A stretch of 64,000 nt of DNA from CAZFHA01 sp964518595 (GTDB lineage Bacteria; Bacillota; Clostridia; Saccharofermentanales; Saccharofermentanaceae): positions 1 to 64,000 of the forward strand of contig CAZFHA010000017.1 in assembly GCA_964518595.1 (NCBI GenBank). The letters run 5' to 3'. Of the stretch, positions 1-9,122 are shown in pieces. Position 1 is the first letter of the stretch. The number at the start of each line of letters is the position of its first letter. The position numbers and the translations under genes are program-made. The notes beneath the pieces were generated by a model. It had not been told where the DNA came from. It did not search any database and was given only the letters and a program-made list of their open reading frames with translations.

Positions 1-59
1 GCATAGCAGGTGGTTTTTTGTCTCGACTATCGCCTCGACTGGCTTAAGCCTACAATAAA

Positions 60-85
60 GGGTCTGTGGCAAATGTCACAGACCC
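60..85 (-). terminator. Intrinsic terminator after the sugar-binding lipoprotein gene
   Basis: Arms GGGTCTGTG (60-68) and CACAGACCC (77-85) form a perfect 9-bp stem with an 8-nt loop. Read on the minus strand the hairpin is followed by TTTATTGT. It lies 30 bases past the stop of the binding-protein gene, so that transcript probably ends here. Confidence 0.8.
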
Positions 86-115
86 TTCATTCATAGGACA
101 GATATTTACCTATCT

Positions 116-1156
116 TTAGAAACCCAATGCAGGATCGGCATTACTCTTGTCGTAAACAGTATCTTCATTGGTAATCTTAGCTGGAACTTCTGTCTTGGCC
201 TCTAATTTAGAGATTGTCTCAAAAGCAATTGGTCCAAATCTAGGATTACAAGAAACTGTGCACAGCATTTCTCCGGCTAAAATAGCTTCCATAGCGGCGG
301 CTGCTCCATCAATACCTACAACCAAAATATCCTCTCCAGGCTTGTATCCGGCAGCCTTAATGGCAGCTAATGCACCTAAAGCCATATCATCGTTGTGGCA
401 GTAAACTACATCAATTTCGTCGCCTTTAGCTTGCAAGATGTTCTCCATTACCGATTGTGCCTCTGCCATCAAGAAGCCGGCAGGCTGATCAGCAATAACC
501 TTTAAATCTGTTCCTTCAATAGCTTTCATAAAGCCGGATTGGCGATCTGTAGTAGCCGTTGCCCCTGGAGAACCTTGCAAAATAACTACATTACCTTTAC
601 CGTCGGTGGTTTCAATAATTTTCTTAGCCGCTTGCTCCGCTTCCCAGACAAAGTCAGACATAATGGCGGTGGAAAAATGCACACCGGCATCGCCTTTGAC
701 AGATCGGTCGATCAGAACTACGCCAATGCCTTGATCCATGGCCTCTTTAAGGGCATTTTGCAAACCGTCTTCTTCTTGGGGAGCAATAATGATATAGTCT
801 ACTCCTTGAGCAATCATATCTTCAACGTCAGAAGCTTGCTTAGCAATATCACCTTTAGCGTCGGTAGTAATCAGGGTTACATTGTTCTCAGCAGCACTTT
901 TTTCAATGCTTTCAGTTTCTGCAATTCTAAAAGAACTGGCTGTATCACATTGGGCAAAACCTACTTTCAGTCCGGATAAATTTGACATATCAATTTTATC
1001 TCCGGCAACCGTTCCGGCTGAGCCGTCAGTCTTGGCCGTTGTAGCTGCACCCTCGCTCTTAGTTGTCGTTGCGCTACTGGTTGAATTGTTTCCTCCACAT
1101 GCGGTCATAGTTAACAAGAACCCTGCCGCCAGGAAAAATGCCAGAAATTTCTTCAT
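116..1156 (-). CDS. Sugar ABC transporter substrate-binding lipoprotein (RbsB/YtfQ type)
   Basis: This 346-aa protein is a periplasmic-binding-protein-like lipoprotein that would capture a sugar outside the membrane for an ABC importer. It begins with a lipoprotein signal ending in the lipobox LTMTACGG, so Cys20 is the likely lipidated residue. A low-complexity Ser/Thr/Ala linker follows to about residue 50. The rest matches the LacI/RbsB-type fold (KVGFAQCDTASSFRIAE, DYIIIAPQEEDGL, VVLIDRSVKGD, VVYCHNDDMALGALAAIKAAG). A strong AAGGAGG precedes the ATG. The permease and ATPase genes are not in the window and a terminator follows the gene, so its partners may be elsewhere. The neighbouring two-component system and glycoside hydrolase suggest a glycan-derived sugar as ligand; the exact sugar is unknown. 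Confidence 0.88.
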   Translation of the reverse strand: MKKFLAFFLAAGFLLTMTACGGNNSTSSATTTKSEGAATTAKTDGSAGTVAGDKIDMSNLSGLKVGFAQCDTASSFRIAETESIEKSAAENNVTLITTDAKGDIAKQASDVEDMIAQGVDYIIIAPQEEDGLQNALKEAMDQGIGVVLIDRSVKGDAGVHFSTAIMSDFVWEAEQAAKKIIETTDGKGNVVILQGSPGATATTDRQSGFMKAIEGTDLKVIADQPAGFLMAEAQSVMENILQAKGDEIDVVYCHNDDMALGALAAIKAAGYKPGEDILVVGIDGAAAAMEAILAGEMLCTVSCNPRFGPIAFETISKLEAKTEVPAKITNEDTVYDKSNADPALGF

Positions 1157-1196
1157 TTCTTTTGTCCTCCTTGTCTATTCGTAGCCTCAATAAATC

Positions 1197-1233
1197 TTTA
1201 CTCTAGTTATACGAAAAATAGTCCTAGAGTAAA
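1197..1233 (-). promoter_or_regulatory. Promoter of the binding-protein gene overlapped by an inverted repeat
   Basis: On the minus strand a -35-like TTTACT (1228-1233) and a -10 TATAAC (1206-1211) are 16 bases apart. A perfect 10-bp inverted repeat TTTACTCTAG / CTAGAGTAAA (1197-1206 and 1224-1233, 17-nt centre) covers both boxes. This is the arrangement expected for an operator. The neighbouring response regulator or an unseen repressor could bind here; that part is inference. Confidence 0.55.
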
Positions 1234-1324
1234 ATTCAAAATCTTATATTTTTCTTTAAAATTTCGATTATTTGACTATTTCCTTACATTTTCTTCAGCG
1301 CTAAATTGACAATACAGGCAATTT

Positions 1325-2929
1325 TCAAGAGGAAGACTGCTCTAGTTTAGCCTTTAGCTGAGAAGGTGAGCACTGATAATAGCTTTTAAAAACCGTACTA
1401 AAATAAGACGGGTTAGCATAGCCACACAAAAAAGCAATTTCATAGCTTTTTAATTCTGTACTCGTCAGTAGTGCTTGTGCCTTCTTCATTCGTACTTCGG
1501 TTAAAACTTCGGTAAAGGTTTTGCCTAATTCTTTTTTGAGAGTTAGACTCAAATAAGAAGCACTGATAAAAACCGCTCGAGCCACATCGTTAAGCATCAG
1601 ATCAGGTTGAGCATAATTCTTTTCAATAAATTGAAGGGCTTGAGCCAATATATTCTGCTGCCGCCCTCCGCCATAAAGCTGAAACTGCTGAGCGATCTGC
1701 TGGCAAACATGAAGGAAAGCCTTTAAGATTTCCGAACGCTTCCGCATAGACAGCAGCCTGGTCAAGCAGTCATTAGGGGAACCGATTCCTTCACTGCAAT
1801 CCCGACCAATTTCTAGCGGCAGAGAAATAACATCATTGAACAGATTACAAAAAACCATCAACCACTGTAGATACGATTCAATCTTCTGCTCTAACAAATC
1901 TTTCTCAAAGACTTGTAATCCATGTTCAATACCTTCTATATCTCCAACACGAATGGCCTGCAAAATAGCACTGCTATCATAACGAAGCATGCCATTAAAG
2001 GGTTGTCTTTCATTATGGCCGGCAAAAGGTTGAATTGACCAATACTCTGTCAGACGCTCCTTCCATTGGGAATGAGCCATTTGATAACTTTGCCACAGAG
2101 CCGTTGAGCCCTTAACAATCTGGCGACCAAGAATTTCATAGGTTTCAGAAGTGGTCAGTTCCTCCATCTGCCGACAAAATGCTTTACTCTTTTCGCCTAA
2201 CAGCTCTCGATTTTCATTTCTGATCATCACTAAACGTTCACCTAAATTTTCCTTGAAAATCAACTCTTCCTCGCCAAGAAAATCCTCCAATACCCGCTGT
2301 AGCTTTTGATCGGCAGCTAACAATTCCATATAATCATATTCACCGGCCTTGCGCCAAAAAGCCGTATCACAAATCATAAAAAAAGCATAGTAATATTTCC
2401 CCATCCAGTCCTTAGCTTCAGGATGCTGCTCTTCAAAAAGTGCCTGATTAAATTCCGGGCTGAGTATTTGACGGAGCATAGCGGCTTCTCTTTGGCGCCG
2501 AGTTTGCTCTTCTAAACTAGTTAAGCGTAAAAGCTCGTCAGCCATCCCCGAACGCCGGTTTAATTCTTCTGAAACTCGTTCAATAGTCTTATACAGTTCT
2601 TGGAGATTCAGTGGTTTAAGCAGGTATTCTCGCACCCCGCTGCGAATGGCCTGACGAGCAAATTCAAAATCGTCATACCCGCTAATAATAATAACCTCCA
2701 CATGTGCATATTGCTCCTTTAGCCACTTTACCAGCTCAAGTCCAGACATTACCGGCATTTTTATATCGGTAATAACAACATCCACCGCATTTTCACGAAT
2801 AAAGTTCTGTGCTTCTAAACCATTAGACGCTTCACCAATCAGTTCAAAACCATATTTATGCCAATCAATATAGCTGGCTAAGCCCGTTCTTAGAATTAAT
2901 TCATCCTCAACTATCAATAATTTATACAT
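1325..2929 (-). CDS. YesN-type response regulator with AraC DNA-binding domain
   Basis: This 534-aa cytoplasmic transcription factor is the output half of a YesM/YesN two-component system. Residues 1-120 are a receiver domain: acidic pocket in IVEDE, phospho-acceptor Asp in VVITDIKMP near residue 55, Thr/Ser switch in IIISGYDD and Lys in LLKPLN. A central helical region of about 300 residues is typical of these long regulators. The last 100 residues are an AraC/XylS double helix-turn-helix (YAQPDLMLNDVARAVFISAS, IAFLCGYANPSYFSTVFKSY). The start overlaps the end of the kinase gene by 8 bases, so the two are translated together. Such pairs usually control nearby sugar uptake and glycosidase genes. 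Confidence 0.93.
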   Translation of the reverse strand: MYKLLIVEDELILRTGLASYIDWHKYGFELIGEASNGLEAQNFIRENAVDVVITDIKMPVMSGLELVKWLKEQYAHVEVIIISGYDDFEFARQAIRSGVREYLLKPLNLQELYKTIERVSEELNRRSGMADELLRLTSLEEQTRRQREAAMLRQILSPEFNQALFEEQHPEAKDWMGKYYYAFFMICDTAFWRKAGEYDYMELLAADQKLQRVLEDFLGEEELIFKENLGERLVMIRNENRELLGEKSKAFCRQMEELTTSETYEILGRQIVKGSTALWQSYQMAHSQWKERLTEYWSIQPFAGHNERQPFNGMLRYDSSAILQAIRVGDIEGIEHGLQVFEKDLLEQKIESYLQWLMVFCNLFNDVISLPLEIGRDCSEGIGSPNDCLTRLLSMRKRSEILKAFLHVCQQIAQQFQLYGGGRQQNILAQALQFIEKNYAQPDLMLNDVARAVFISASYLSLTLKKELGKTFTEVLTEVRMKKAQALLTSTELKSYEIAFLCGYANPSYFSTVFKSYYQCSPSQLKAKLEQSSS

Positions 2930-4646
2930 TGTTTTCCCCCCTTTGCTTAGGGATAGCCAAATCTACCGTAGTTCCTTCACCGGGAGTACTAGAGTAACTT
3001 AGCCCGAAGTCTTGCCCAAAATACACCTGTAAACGCCGCTGTACATTGATAACCCCATAGGATTTGCTGCTGGTATCGGCTCCTAACGCTAATAACTCAC
3101 GAATCTCCTTGAGCCTCTCTGGTGAAAAGCCGATTCCTGTGTCAGTAATTGAAAATATTAGTTTTTCCTCCTCTTCTCTGGCAGTAATCCGTATGCTACC
3201 CTTTTGATTTAAGTCACGTAGTCCATGATAAAGAGCATTCTCAACTAAAGGTTGTAAAACAATTTTGACAATTTGATACTCATAAAACTCTTTTGGCACC
3301 TCAACCTGAAAATCAATTCTATCGCCATAGCGGTGCTTCTGAATCTTCATATATTCCGTCACATGGGTGAGTTCATCACGTAGAGGAATCATAATAGCTC
3401 CCCGGCTCAAGCTAACCCGAAAAATTCTGGTTAAAGCTTCCACCATTTCCGACACTGCATCCAGCTGGTTAAGGCGAGCCATCCAATTAATAGAATCCAA
3501 GGTATTGTAAAGAAAATGCGGATTAATCTGTGACTGTAAAGCCTTAAGTTCTGCGATTTCCAAGAGTTTTTGCTGGCGACTTTTTTCTTGAATCAGGTCT
3601 TCAATTTGGGTAAGCATATGATTAAAACTGCGAGTCAATTCTCCCAATTCATCCTGACTATCAATAGCCAAAACCCCCTCAAAATCGCCTTTTTCTACTC
3701 GTTTCATGGAATCTTTCATTTTTTGAATTGGGCGGGTCATCCTTCTGGCCGATAACCACCCCCAGAGTAGCGCGGCTAAAGAAACTACTCCAAAGACCAA
3801 AAGAATGCTAAAACGCACTTCATAAAGAGTGGAGAACACCACGGCCTCAGGAATATGAGCTACAATAGACCACTCTGGTATAGCTAAAGATGCTTTGGTA
3901 GTAAAGTCATTTCCTGATTGGCTACGGGAACTTTCTAAATAAGAAGCCAAAGCCAACTGGTTATTATCATAAGTAATATTGCCTTCACCATTCTGGATAA
4001 AAACACCGCCTTCCTTGAGGAAGGTCTCTGTAAAATAGCTATCCAGCTCAGTAGACAAAATTTCTACCACCACTACACCTAAAACATTAAAAGAGATCTT
4101 ATCTCGAATGGGAAAGATATAACTTAAGGTGGGGCGATCAAGGTTCTTAATCAGCAAAGAAGGCTGGTTAGGATCAACCCATAGTGCGGTTTTTGCGTCC
4201 ACAACTTTTCGATACCAGTCCGTCTCTACATAGCTTTGGGATTGCAGGGTCTTAATGCTGGAACGAAAAATAGCACCGTTTTCACCTAGAACATATACAC
4301 TGTCGATTTGAGACATATACTTTTGTAGATTGTAAATTTTTTGGTTAAAAGTGAGCCGTTGACGGTACATATCGGTTTCATTTTCCGGCAAAGGGTTTCT
4401 TAGGGCATTTTGAATCTCTGTCTCATTGCCAATTAAATCTGCCACTTTCTCCACATTCTCTATCATCCCGTCTAGCTGTAGCCGGTCTTTTTCAATACTA
4501 GCCTCCATGAGCTGGACAGTAATATTCCGAATATTAGAAAGTGAAATTTCATAAACGACTAAAAAGGACAGCAAAAGTAACAAGTACAAGATCAAGCTGG
4601 TTGCCAGTACTTTTGCTCTAAGTGTCCTAAGTCGTTTCATCCCCAT
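2922..4646 (-). CDS. YesM-type membrane sensor histidine kinase
   Basis: This is a 574-aa sensor kinase. A first membrane segment near residues 12-35 and a second near 275-300 enclose an extracellular dCache-like sensor region. HAMP follows (RRMTRPIQKMKDSMKRVEKG), then a His_kinase domain with the phospho-accepting His in SQINPHFLYNTLD, and a HATPase domain (VENALYHG, DTGIGFS, PGEGTTV). I chose the ATG at 4646 because GAGGA lies 5 bases upstream; a GTG 24 bases further out has no such site. The gene overlaps the response regulator by 8 bases and lies just downstream of the glycoside hydrolase gene on the same strand. The ligand is unknown, probably a sugar or oligosaccharide. Confidence 0.92.
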   Translation of the reverse strand: MGMKRLRTLRAKVLATSLILYLLLLLSFLVVYEISLSNIRNITVQLMEASIEKDRLQLDGMIENVEKVADLIGNETEIQNALRNPLPENETDMYRQRLTFNQKIYNLQKYMSQIDSVYVLGENGAIFRSSIKTLQSQSYVETDWYRKVVDAKTALWVDPNQPSLLIKNLDRPTLSYIFPIRDKISFNVLGVVVVEILSTELDSYFTETFLKEGGVFIQNGEGNITYDNNQLALASYLESSRSQSGNDFTTKASLAIPEWSIVAHIPEAVVFSTLYEVRFSILLVFGVVSLAALLWGWLSARRMTRPIQKMKDSMKRVEKGDFEGVLAIDSQDELGELTRSFNHMLTQIEDLIQEKSRQQKLLEIAELKALQSQINPHFLYNTLDSINWMARLNQLDAVSEMVEALTRIFRVSLSRGAIMIPLRDELTHVTEYMKIQKHRYGDRIDFQVEVPKEFYEYQIVKIVLQPLVENALYHGLRDLNQKGSIRITAREEEEKLIFSITDTGIGFSPERLKEIRELLALGADTSSKSYGVINVQRRLQVYFGQDFGLSYSSTPGEGTTVDLAIPKQRGENNV

Positions 4647-4699
4647 CTTTGTCCTCAAAAGATTACCCACAATAATCTTTGTTTTACCTTAACCTCTAC

Positions 4700-6439
4700 T
4701 TAGAGATTATTGATCTTTTTTCGATCGTTGATTGCTCTGATTTTTTCCGGAGAAAATTTAAACTGATGGTTGGTGGTAAGCAGCCCATTAGTTTCTTGTT
4801 CTATGTCTGTAGCCTGGGTATAGCAAAATCCACATAGCTTATCCGATTGATAGATAGCCTCCATAAGTGTTTCATAAGCCGCTAAGAAATCCTCTTCTGT
4901 TTCTGAAACTGTATACCCCCAGTTCTCTGAATTAGCAGAGCTCATAGAAATACCACCGCACTCGGTAAGCATAAAAGGCTGACCCTGATACTCATAGCCC
5001 TTAGCCAAGGGCAAGCGTTCAACAAGCTGATGTACTTTATCCAAGTCCTGTAAGCCCTCGGCAAATAGAATCTGCTGCGCTTTATCACCCTTCTGACCGT
5101 GTTTATAACTATGCAAGGCGAAAATATCGGTCTGAGTCTGTTCCCACCCGTCATTAGCAATGACCAAACGGCTCTGATCTAAGCTATAGGCCAAATAGTA
5201 AAGCATTTGGGAAAAATCCTGCTGCTGCTTATCATCATAAATTCGCGGAACGCCCCAACTCTCATTCAGCATCCCCCAAACCACAATGGAAGGATGATTA
5301 TAATCCCGCTTTATGATATCTTGCCACTCTCTGGCAAAATTTGTTGCACCCTCTTTCGTATAGCTCCAAAAACTGGCCATACCTTCCCAGACTAGAAAGC
5401 CCAAATGATCTGCCCAGTAAAGAAAACGTGGGTCTTCGACTTTTTCATGCTTGCGGCAGCCATTGAAACCCATGGCTTTAAATTTTTTAATGTCTTCTAT
5501 AAACTCTTCATCACAAGGAGCCGTAATCAAGCTTTCTTCCCAATAACCTTGGTCAAGAATCAGCTTATTATAGTAGGGCAAGTTATTTAAATAAAAACGG
5601 CCATTCTCAACATGAACTTTACGCATACCAAAATACGTTTCCACTTGGTCTAAACTTTTCTCCCCTCTGGAGAGGCTGGCCTTTACCCTGTACAAAAGCG
5701 GATTTTCCGGTGTCCAATAACGGCCTGTAAAGTGAAATCCCCCCTCCAAAGCGCGGTTGCCAAAAACGTCTATAGTTATTTTCTGTGAGCGCTGATGACA
5801 AACCAAACTTACTTCGGCTACCACCTCTTCAGAAAAAGATACAGCAAAAGTAGCGGTACAGGGAAGCACAGCCTTTTCTGACAAAGTAAAATCAACATCA
5901 ACCATACCCCGATCCAAGTCCGGGGTAAAGTGAATCAGCTCAAAGTGGCTCTGGTCTAAAGACTCCAGCCAGACACTTTGCCAAATTCCGCTACTAGGTG
6001 TATACCAAATAAATTCATTCTTGCTCTTCCAGAATTGCTTTCCTCGGGGAATCGTTTCATCCTCAAGAGGGTCATAGACTTCAACCCGTAATTTCTGCTC
6101 TCCCGGAACTAAGAAAGACTCAATGTCACAGTAAAAGCTACTATTTCCGCCAATATGATGCGTAACCGCACTGTCATTAACAAAAACCGTACAAGCATAG
6201 TCCACAGCGCCAAAATGTAAACGAACAACCTTTTCTTGCCAATCGGTCGGCAGTGAAAAAGTCCTTTCATAAACCATATAGTCCGTTTTAATTCTACGCC
6301 CTATGCCACTTTTTTGACTCTGGCAAACAAAAGGAACCGTAATGGCAAGCTTTTCATCCTCCAGAAAAAAATCCCAAGTGCCGTTCAAACTTAGCCACTG
6401 CTGCCTTACAAAATCTGGTCTCGGATATTCCCCTCTCAC
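4700..6439 (-). CDS. Glycoside hydrolase family 2 (beta-galactosidase/beta-glucuronidase-like)
   Basis: This 579-aa exo-glycosidase has the GH2 order of sugar-binding domain, Ig-like domain and TIM barrel. Landmarks are YPRPDFVRQQWLSLNGTWDF at the N-terminus, the acid/base Glu in MLNESWG (about residue 393) and the nucleophile Glu in MLTECGG (about residue 493). No signal peptide is present, so it acts on imported sugars. I place the start at the GTG at 6439, with GGAGG at 6448-6452 and 8-base spacing. The more distal ATG at 6541 has no ribosome binding site and adds residues foreign to the family. It heads the minus-strand run with the kinase and regulator (54-base gap). The exact sugar specificity cannot be told. 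Confidence 0.9.
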   Translation of the reverse strand: MRGEYPRPDFVRQQWLSLNGTWDFFLEDEKLAITVPFVCQSQKSGIGRRIKTDYMVYERTFSLPTDWQEKVVRLHFGAVDYACTVFVNDSAVTHHIGGNSSFYCDIESFLVPGEQKLRVEVYDPLEDETIPRGKQFWKSKNEFIWYTPSSGIWQSVWLESLDQSHFELIHFTPDLDRGMVDVDFTLSEKAVLPCTATFAVSFSEEVVAEVSLVCHQRSQKITIDVFGNRALEGGFHFTGRYWTPENPLLYRVKASLSRGEKSLDQVETYFGMRKVHVENGRFYLNNLPYYNKLILDQGYWEESLITAPCDEEFIEDIKKFKAMGFNGCRKHEKVEDPRFLYWADHLGFLVWEGMASFWSYTKEGATNFAREWQDIIKRDYNHPSIVVWGMLNESWGVPRIYDDKQQQDFSQMLYYLAYSLDQSRLVIANDGWEQTQTDIFALHSYKHGQKGDKAQQILFAEGLQDLDKVHQLVERLPLAKGYEYQGQPFMLTECGGISMSSANSENWGYTVSETEEDFLAAYETLMEAIYQSDKLCGFCYTQATDIEQETNGLLTTNHQFKFSPEKIRAINDRKKINNL

Positions 6440-6637
6440 TCTCAACACCTCCAAATCATAAAGTTCAATCCGCGACTTTCTTGAAAAGCCGACAGATAAA
6501 GTCTTACATCGAAGCCCGAAGCAAACTGACCTCTTCCTCATAGTTTTAAAAAAATTGAGGATAAGACTTTTAGACTACCTCACCTTCAAAAGTATTCTGC
6601 TCTTGATAGGTGATGTCTTTATATGAAATTGGTTTTG

Positions 6638-6666
6638 AGAATAGCAAAGCAGACTAAACTTGACAA
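6638..6666 (-). promoter_or_regulatory. Sigma-A type promoter of the glycoside hydrolase/two-component run
   Basis: On the minus strand TTGTCA (6661-6666) and TATTCT (6638-6643) are separated by exactly 17 bases. The predicted start is about 190 bases upstream of the GTG of the glycosidase, leaving a long leader in which I see no clear structure. Confidence 0.6.
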
Positions 6667-6771
6667 TTAAAAAAAACCTATTTCTCTTTCATTATTTTAT
6701 CATAAACCAGAAGTCTTTATATAAACAAACTTTTAATACTTTGATTTTTTCCAATCAAATAAAAATTTTTC

Positions 6772-7344
6772 TTAAAAAGGCCAAAATCCCAAATGTTCTA
6801 ATAAAATTTTCAGGCCAATCAAAATCAAAGCAATACCACCAGCCAACTCGGCTTTTTTCTTGAAACGCGATCCGAAACGAAAGCCGATGTATACGCCAAT
6901 TAGTGCCAGCCAAAAAGTAACCAAGGTAATTAACCCCGCCGCTGGCAAAACCGAAACTTGTAGAAAGGCAAAAGTTACACCCACCGCCAAAGCATCTACC
7001 GACGTAGCCAAAGCCATAAGAAGTACCTGCTTGAATTGAAAAGCTGTGTCACAGCTCTCACATTCATCCTTACCCTTTAGAGCTTCAAAGAGCATTTTTC
7101 CTCCAATAAAGGCTAAAAGCAAAAAAGCAATCCAGTGATCAAACTGCTCAATCTGTCCGGCAAAAGTCTGACCAATGAGCCATCCAGCCAAGGGCATTAT
7201 CCCCTGAGCAAGACCAAAAAGTCCAGCAATTAACAAGGCCTGTGCCTTATTAAAAGACTTCATGCAAAGGCCCTTACAGAGTGCCACGGCAAAGGCATCC
7301 ATTGATAAACTTACCGCCAACAAAAGCAATTCCCAAAAAGCCAT
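6772..7344 (-). CDS. mntP: Manganese efflux pump MntP
   Basis: This 190-aa integral membrane protein of the MntP (formerly YebN, DUF204) family exports Mn(II) and prevents manganese toxicity. It has six predicted membrane segments and the conserved acidic family motifs: SLSMDAFAVALCKG in the first helix and ATSVDALAVGVTFAF in the fourth, plus GGKMLFEAL. The length is the family norm. An AAAGG lies 12 bases from the ATG, a longer spacing than usual. It stands alone between the gltD terminator and the glycosidase promoter. Family members are often controlled by a manganese riboswitch; I do not see the conserved core of that element here. Confidence 0.92.
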   Translation of the reverse strand: MAFWELLLLAVSLSMDAFAVALCKGLCMKSFNKAQALLIAGLFGLAQGIMPLAGWLIGQTFAGQIEQFDHWIAFLLLAFIGGKMLFEALKGKDECESCDTAFQFKQVLLMALATSVDALAVGVTFAFLQVSVLPAAGLITLVTFWLALIGVYIGFRFGSRFKKKAELAGGIALILIGLKILLEHLGFWPF

Positions 7345-7391
7345 ACAATACTCATACCTTTCCAGGCTACCAAATCTAGCCTATAGAAAAA

Positions 7392-7413
7392 AATACGGCT
7401 ACGCAGCCGTATT
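7392..7413 (-). terminator. Intrinsic terminator between gltD and mntP
   Basis: AATACGGCT (7392-7400) and AGCCGTATT (7405-7413) form a perfect 9-bp stem with a 4-nt loop, followed on the minus strand by a run of seven T. It lies 160 bases past the gltD stop and 48 bases before the mntP start. It could end the gltBD transcript or act as an attenuator in an mntP leader. Confidence 0.75.
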
Positions 7414-7572
7414 GATTTCAATCCACAATTCCCTCATGGTTTGCCTATTTTCTCATATGAGCGCAAAAATGTCCAGATGACCCTCTTACAGGATCATTTC
7501 CAGCGTGAAAACAGCTTGTAATCTCAAGAATCTGAGAATATCTTTATCCAGATAAAGCCCTCAGCCCTTAGG

Positions 7573-9108
7573 CTATTCGGCTAAAAAGCTTTCTCCCATC
7601 AGATAAGCATCGCAAGCACGGGCGGCCTTCCTGCCTTCCTGGATAGCCCATACTACTAAACTTTGCCCTCGACGCATGTCTCCGGCTACAAATAATCCCG
7701 GCTGAGAGGTCATATAGCTTGCATCAGCCATCACATTACTTCTGACATCGGTAGGCACGGAAAATGCCTCCGGCAAAGTCCTTTCCGGCCCTAAAAATCC
7801 CATAGCTAACAGCACCATATCCGCAGGCAAGCGTTCTCTAGTTTCCGGCAATTCTACAGGAAATTTACGACCATCTATGCCCTCTTCCCAGCGTACCTGT
7901 ACTGTATGTACAGCTACCACTTCACCGGCACTATTTCCTTCAAAACTCTTAACTGTAGTCAAATAACGCCTGGGATCTGCACCAAAGCGAGAAATGGCCT
8001 CCTGCTGTCCATAATCGGTTCGCAGTATAAAGGGCCATTGGGGCCAAGGATTACCGGGCTGGCGTTCCGCTGCCGGACAAGGCATAATTTCCAGCTGACA
8101 AATGGATTCAGCCCCATGACGTAAAGAAGTACCTACACAGTCTGTCCCTGTGTCGCCACCGCCAATAACTATAATATTTTTTCCTTGGGCAGAAAGAGAG
8201 TTTGCCGTAGCGGCACCGGCCCAGTTCCCCCTCGTTGACCCGGTGTCTGAAACATCCGGAATCCGACCTTCATCCTGCAAGGTCTTGGTGTTCTCCCGCA
8301 AAAAATCCACAGCAAAATGAATGCCGCTAAGTTCTCTACCCGGAACAGTAAGATCACGAGGCTGGGTCGCCCCAGCGCAGAGAATAATGCTGTCAAAAGA
8401 ATCCTTTAGCTTCTGCGTGTCTAAATCCTTGCCGACTTCCACACCGGTGATAAAAGTAATTCCAGCCTCTTTTAACAATTGAATGCGCCGACTGACAATA
8501 CCTTTATCTAATTTCATATTCGGAATGCCATACTGCAAAAGACCTCCGGGTCGATCGGCTCGTTCATACACGGTCACCCAGTGTCCGGCACGGTTTAGCT
8601 GATCGGCGGCGGCAAGTCCAGCAGGGCCAGAGCCGATCACTGCCACTTTCTTACCGGTTCTTTGGGTCGGTGGATTAGCTCTCACCCACCCTTCAGCAAA
8701 GGCTCTGGTAGTTATAGTCCACTCATTATTCTTAATCGTTACAGCCGGATCATGGATACTCTCTGTACATGATCCTTCACAAGGAGCGGGACAAACTCGA
8801 CCGGTAAATTCAGGAAAATTATTGGTCTTGGCTAAACGCTCCCATGCTTCTTTCCATTGTCCCTGATAAATCAGCTCATTAAATTCAGGAATTAGATTAT
8901 GAATCGGACAGCCGGAAGCCGCACCGTTAATAATAAGTCCAGTATGACAAAAGGGCGTACCACAATCCATGCAACGTGCTCCCTGAATACGCTGCGCCTC
9001 TTCCGGCAAGTCACCGTGAAACTCATTCCAGTCTAAAAGCCGCACTTGCGGAGAGCGCTCTGGGGGGAGCTGCCGCTCATATTCCAAAAAACCTGTTATC
9101 TTTCCCAT
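7573..9108 (-). CDS. gltD: Glutamate synthase (NADPH) small subunit
   Basis: This 511-aa FAD/iron-sulfur subunit passes electrons from NADPH to the large subunit for glutamate formation. The N-terminal ferredoxin-like domain holds two cysteine clusters (CMDCGTPFCHTG with CPIHN, and CPAPCEGSC). The FAD site is GSGPAGLAAADQL and the NADPH site GGGDTGTDCVGTS. Near the C-terminus is GLFVAGDMRRGQSLVVWAI. AGGAGA precedes the ATG. It starts 14 bases after gltB and is co-transcribed with it. Length and motifs are complete. Confidence 0.96.
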   Translation of the reverse strand: MGKITGFLEYERQLPPERSPQVRLLDWNEFHGDLPEEAQRIQGARCMDCGTPFCHTGLIINGAASGCPIHNLIPEFNELIYQGQWKEAWERLAKTNNFPEFTGRVCPAPCEGSCTESIHDPAVTIKNNEWTITTRAFAEGWVRANPPTQRTGKKVAVIGSGPAGLAAADQLNRAGHWVTVYERADRPGGLLQYGIPNMKLDKGIVSRRIQLLKEAGITFITGVEVGKDLDTQKLKDSFDSIILCAGATQPRDLTVPGRELSGIHFAVDFLRENTKTLQDEGRIPDVSDTGSTRGNWAGAATANSLSAQGKNIIVIGGGDTGTDCVGTSLRHGAESICQLEIMPCPAAERQPGNPWPQWPFILRTDYGQQEAISRFGADPRRYLTTVKSFEGNSAGEVVAVHTVQVRWEEGIDGRKFPVELPETRERLPADMVLLAMGFLGPERTLPEAFSVPTDVRSNVMADASYMTSQPGLFVAGDMRRGQSLVVWAIQEGRKAARACDAYLMGESFLAE

Positions 9109-9122
9109 AAACCTGTCTCCTC

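Noticed and set aside
1..59. Possible gene at the left edge
   Set aside because: Too short to judge; no reading frame or motif could be recognised.
6440..6541. In-frame N-terminal extension of the GH2 gene
   Set aside because: No ribosome binding site at the ATG, and the extension is unlike the family; the GTG at 6439 has a perfect GGAGG.
7345..7572. Manganese (yybP-ykoY) riboswitch upstream of mntP
   Set aside because: The conserved core sequence was not found on the minus strand; only a terminator hairpin is visible.
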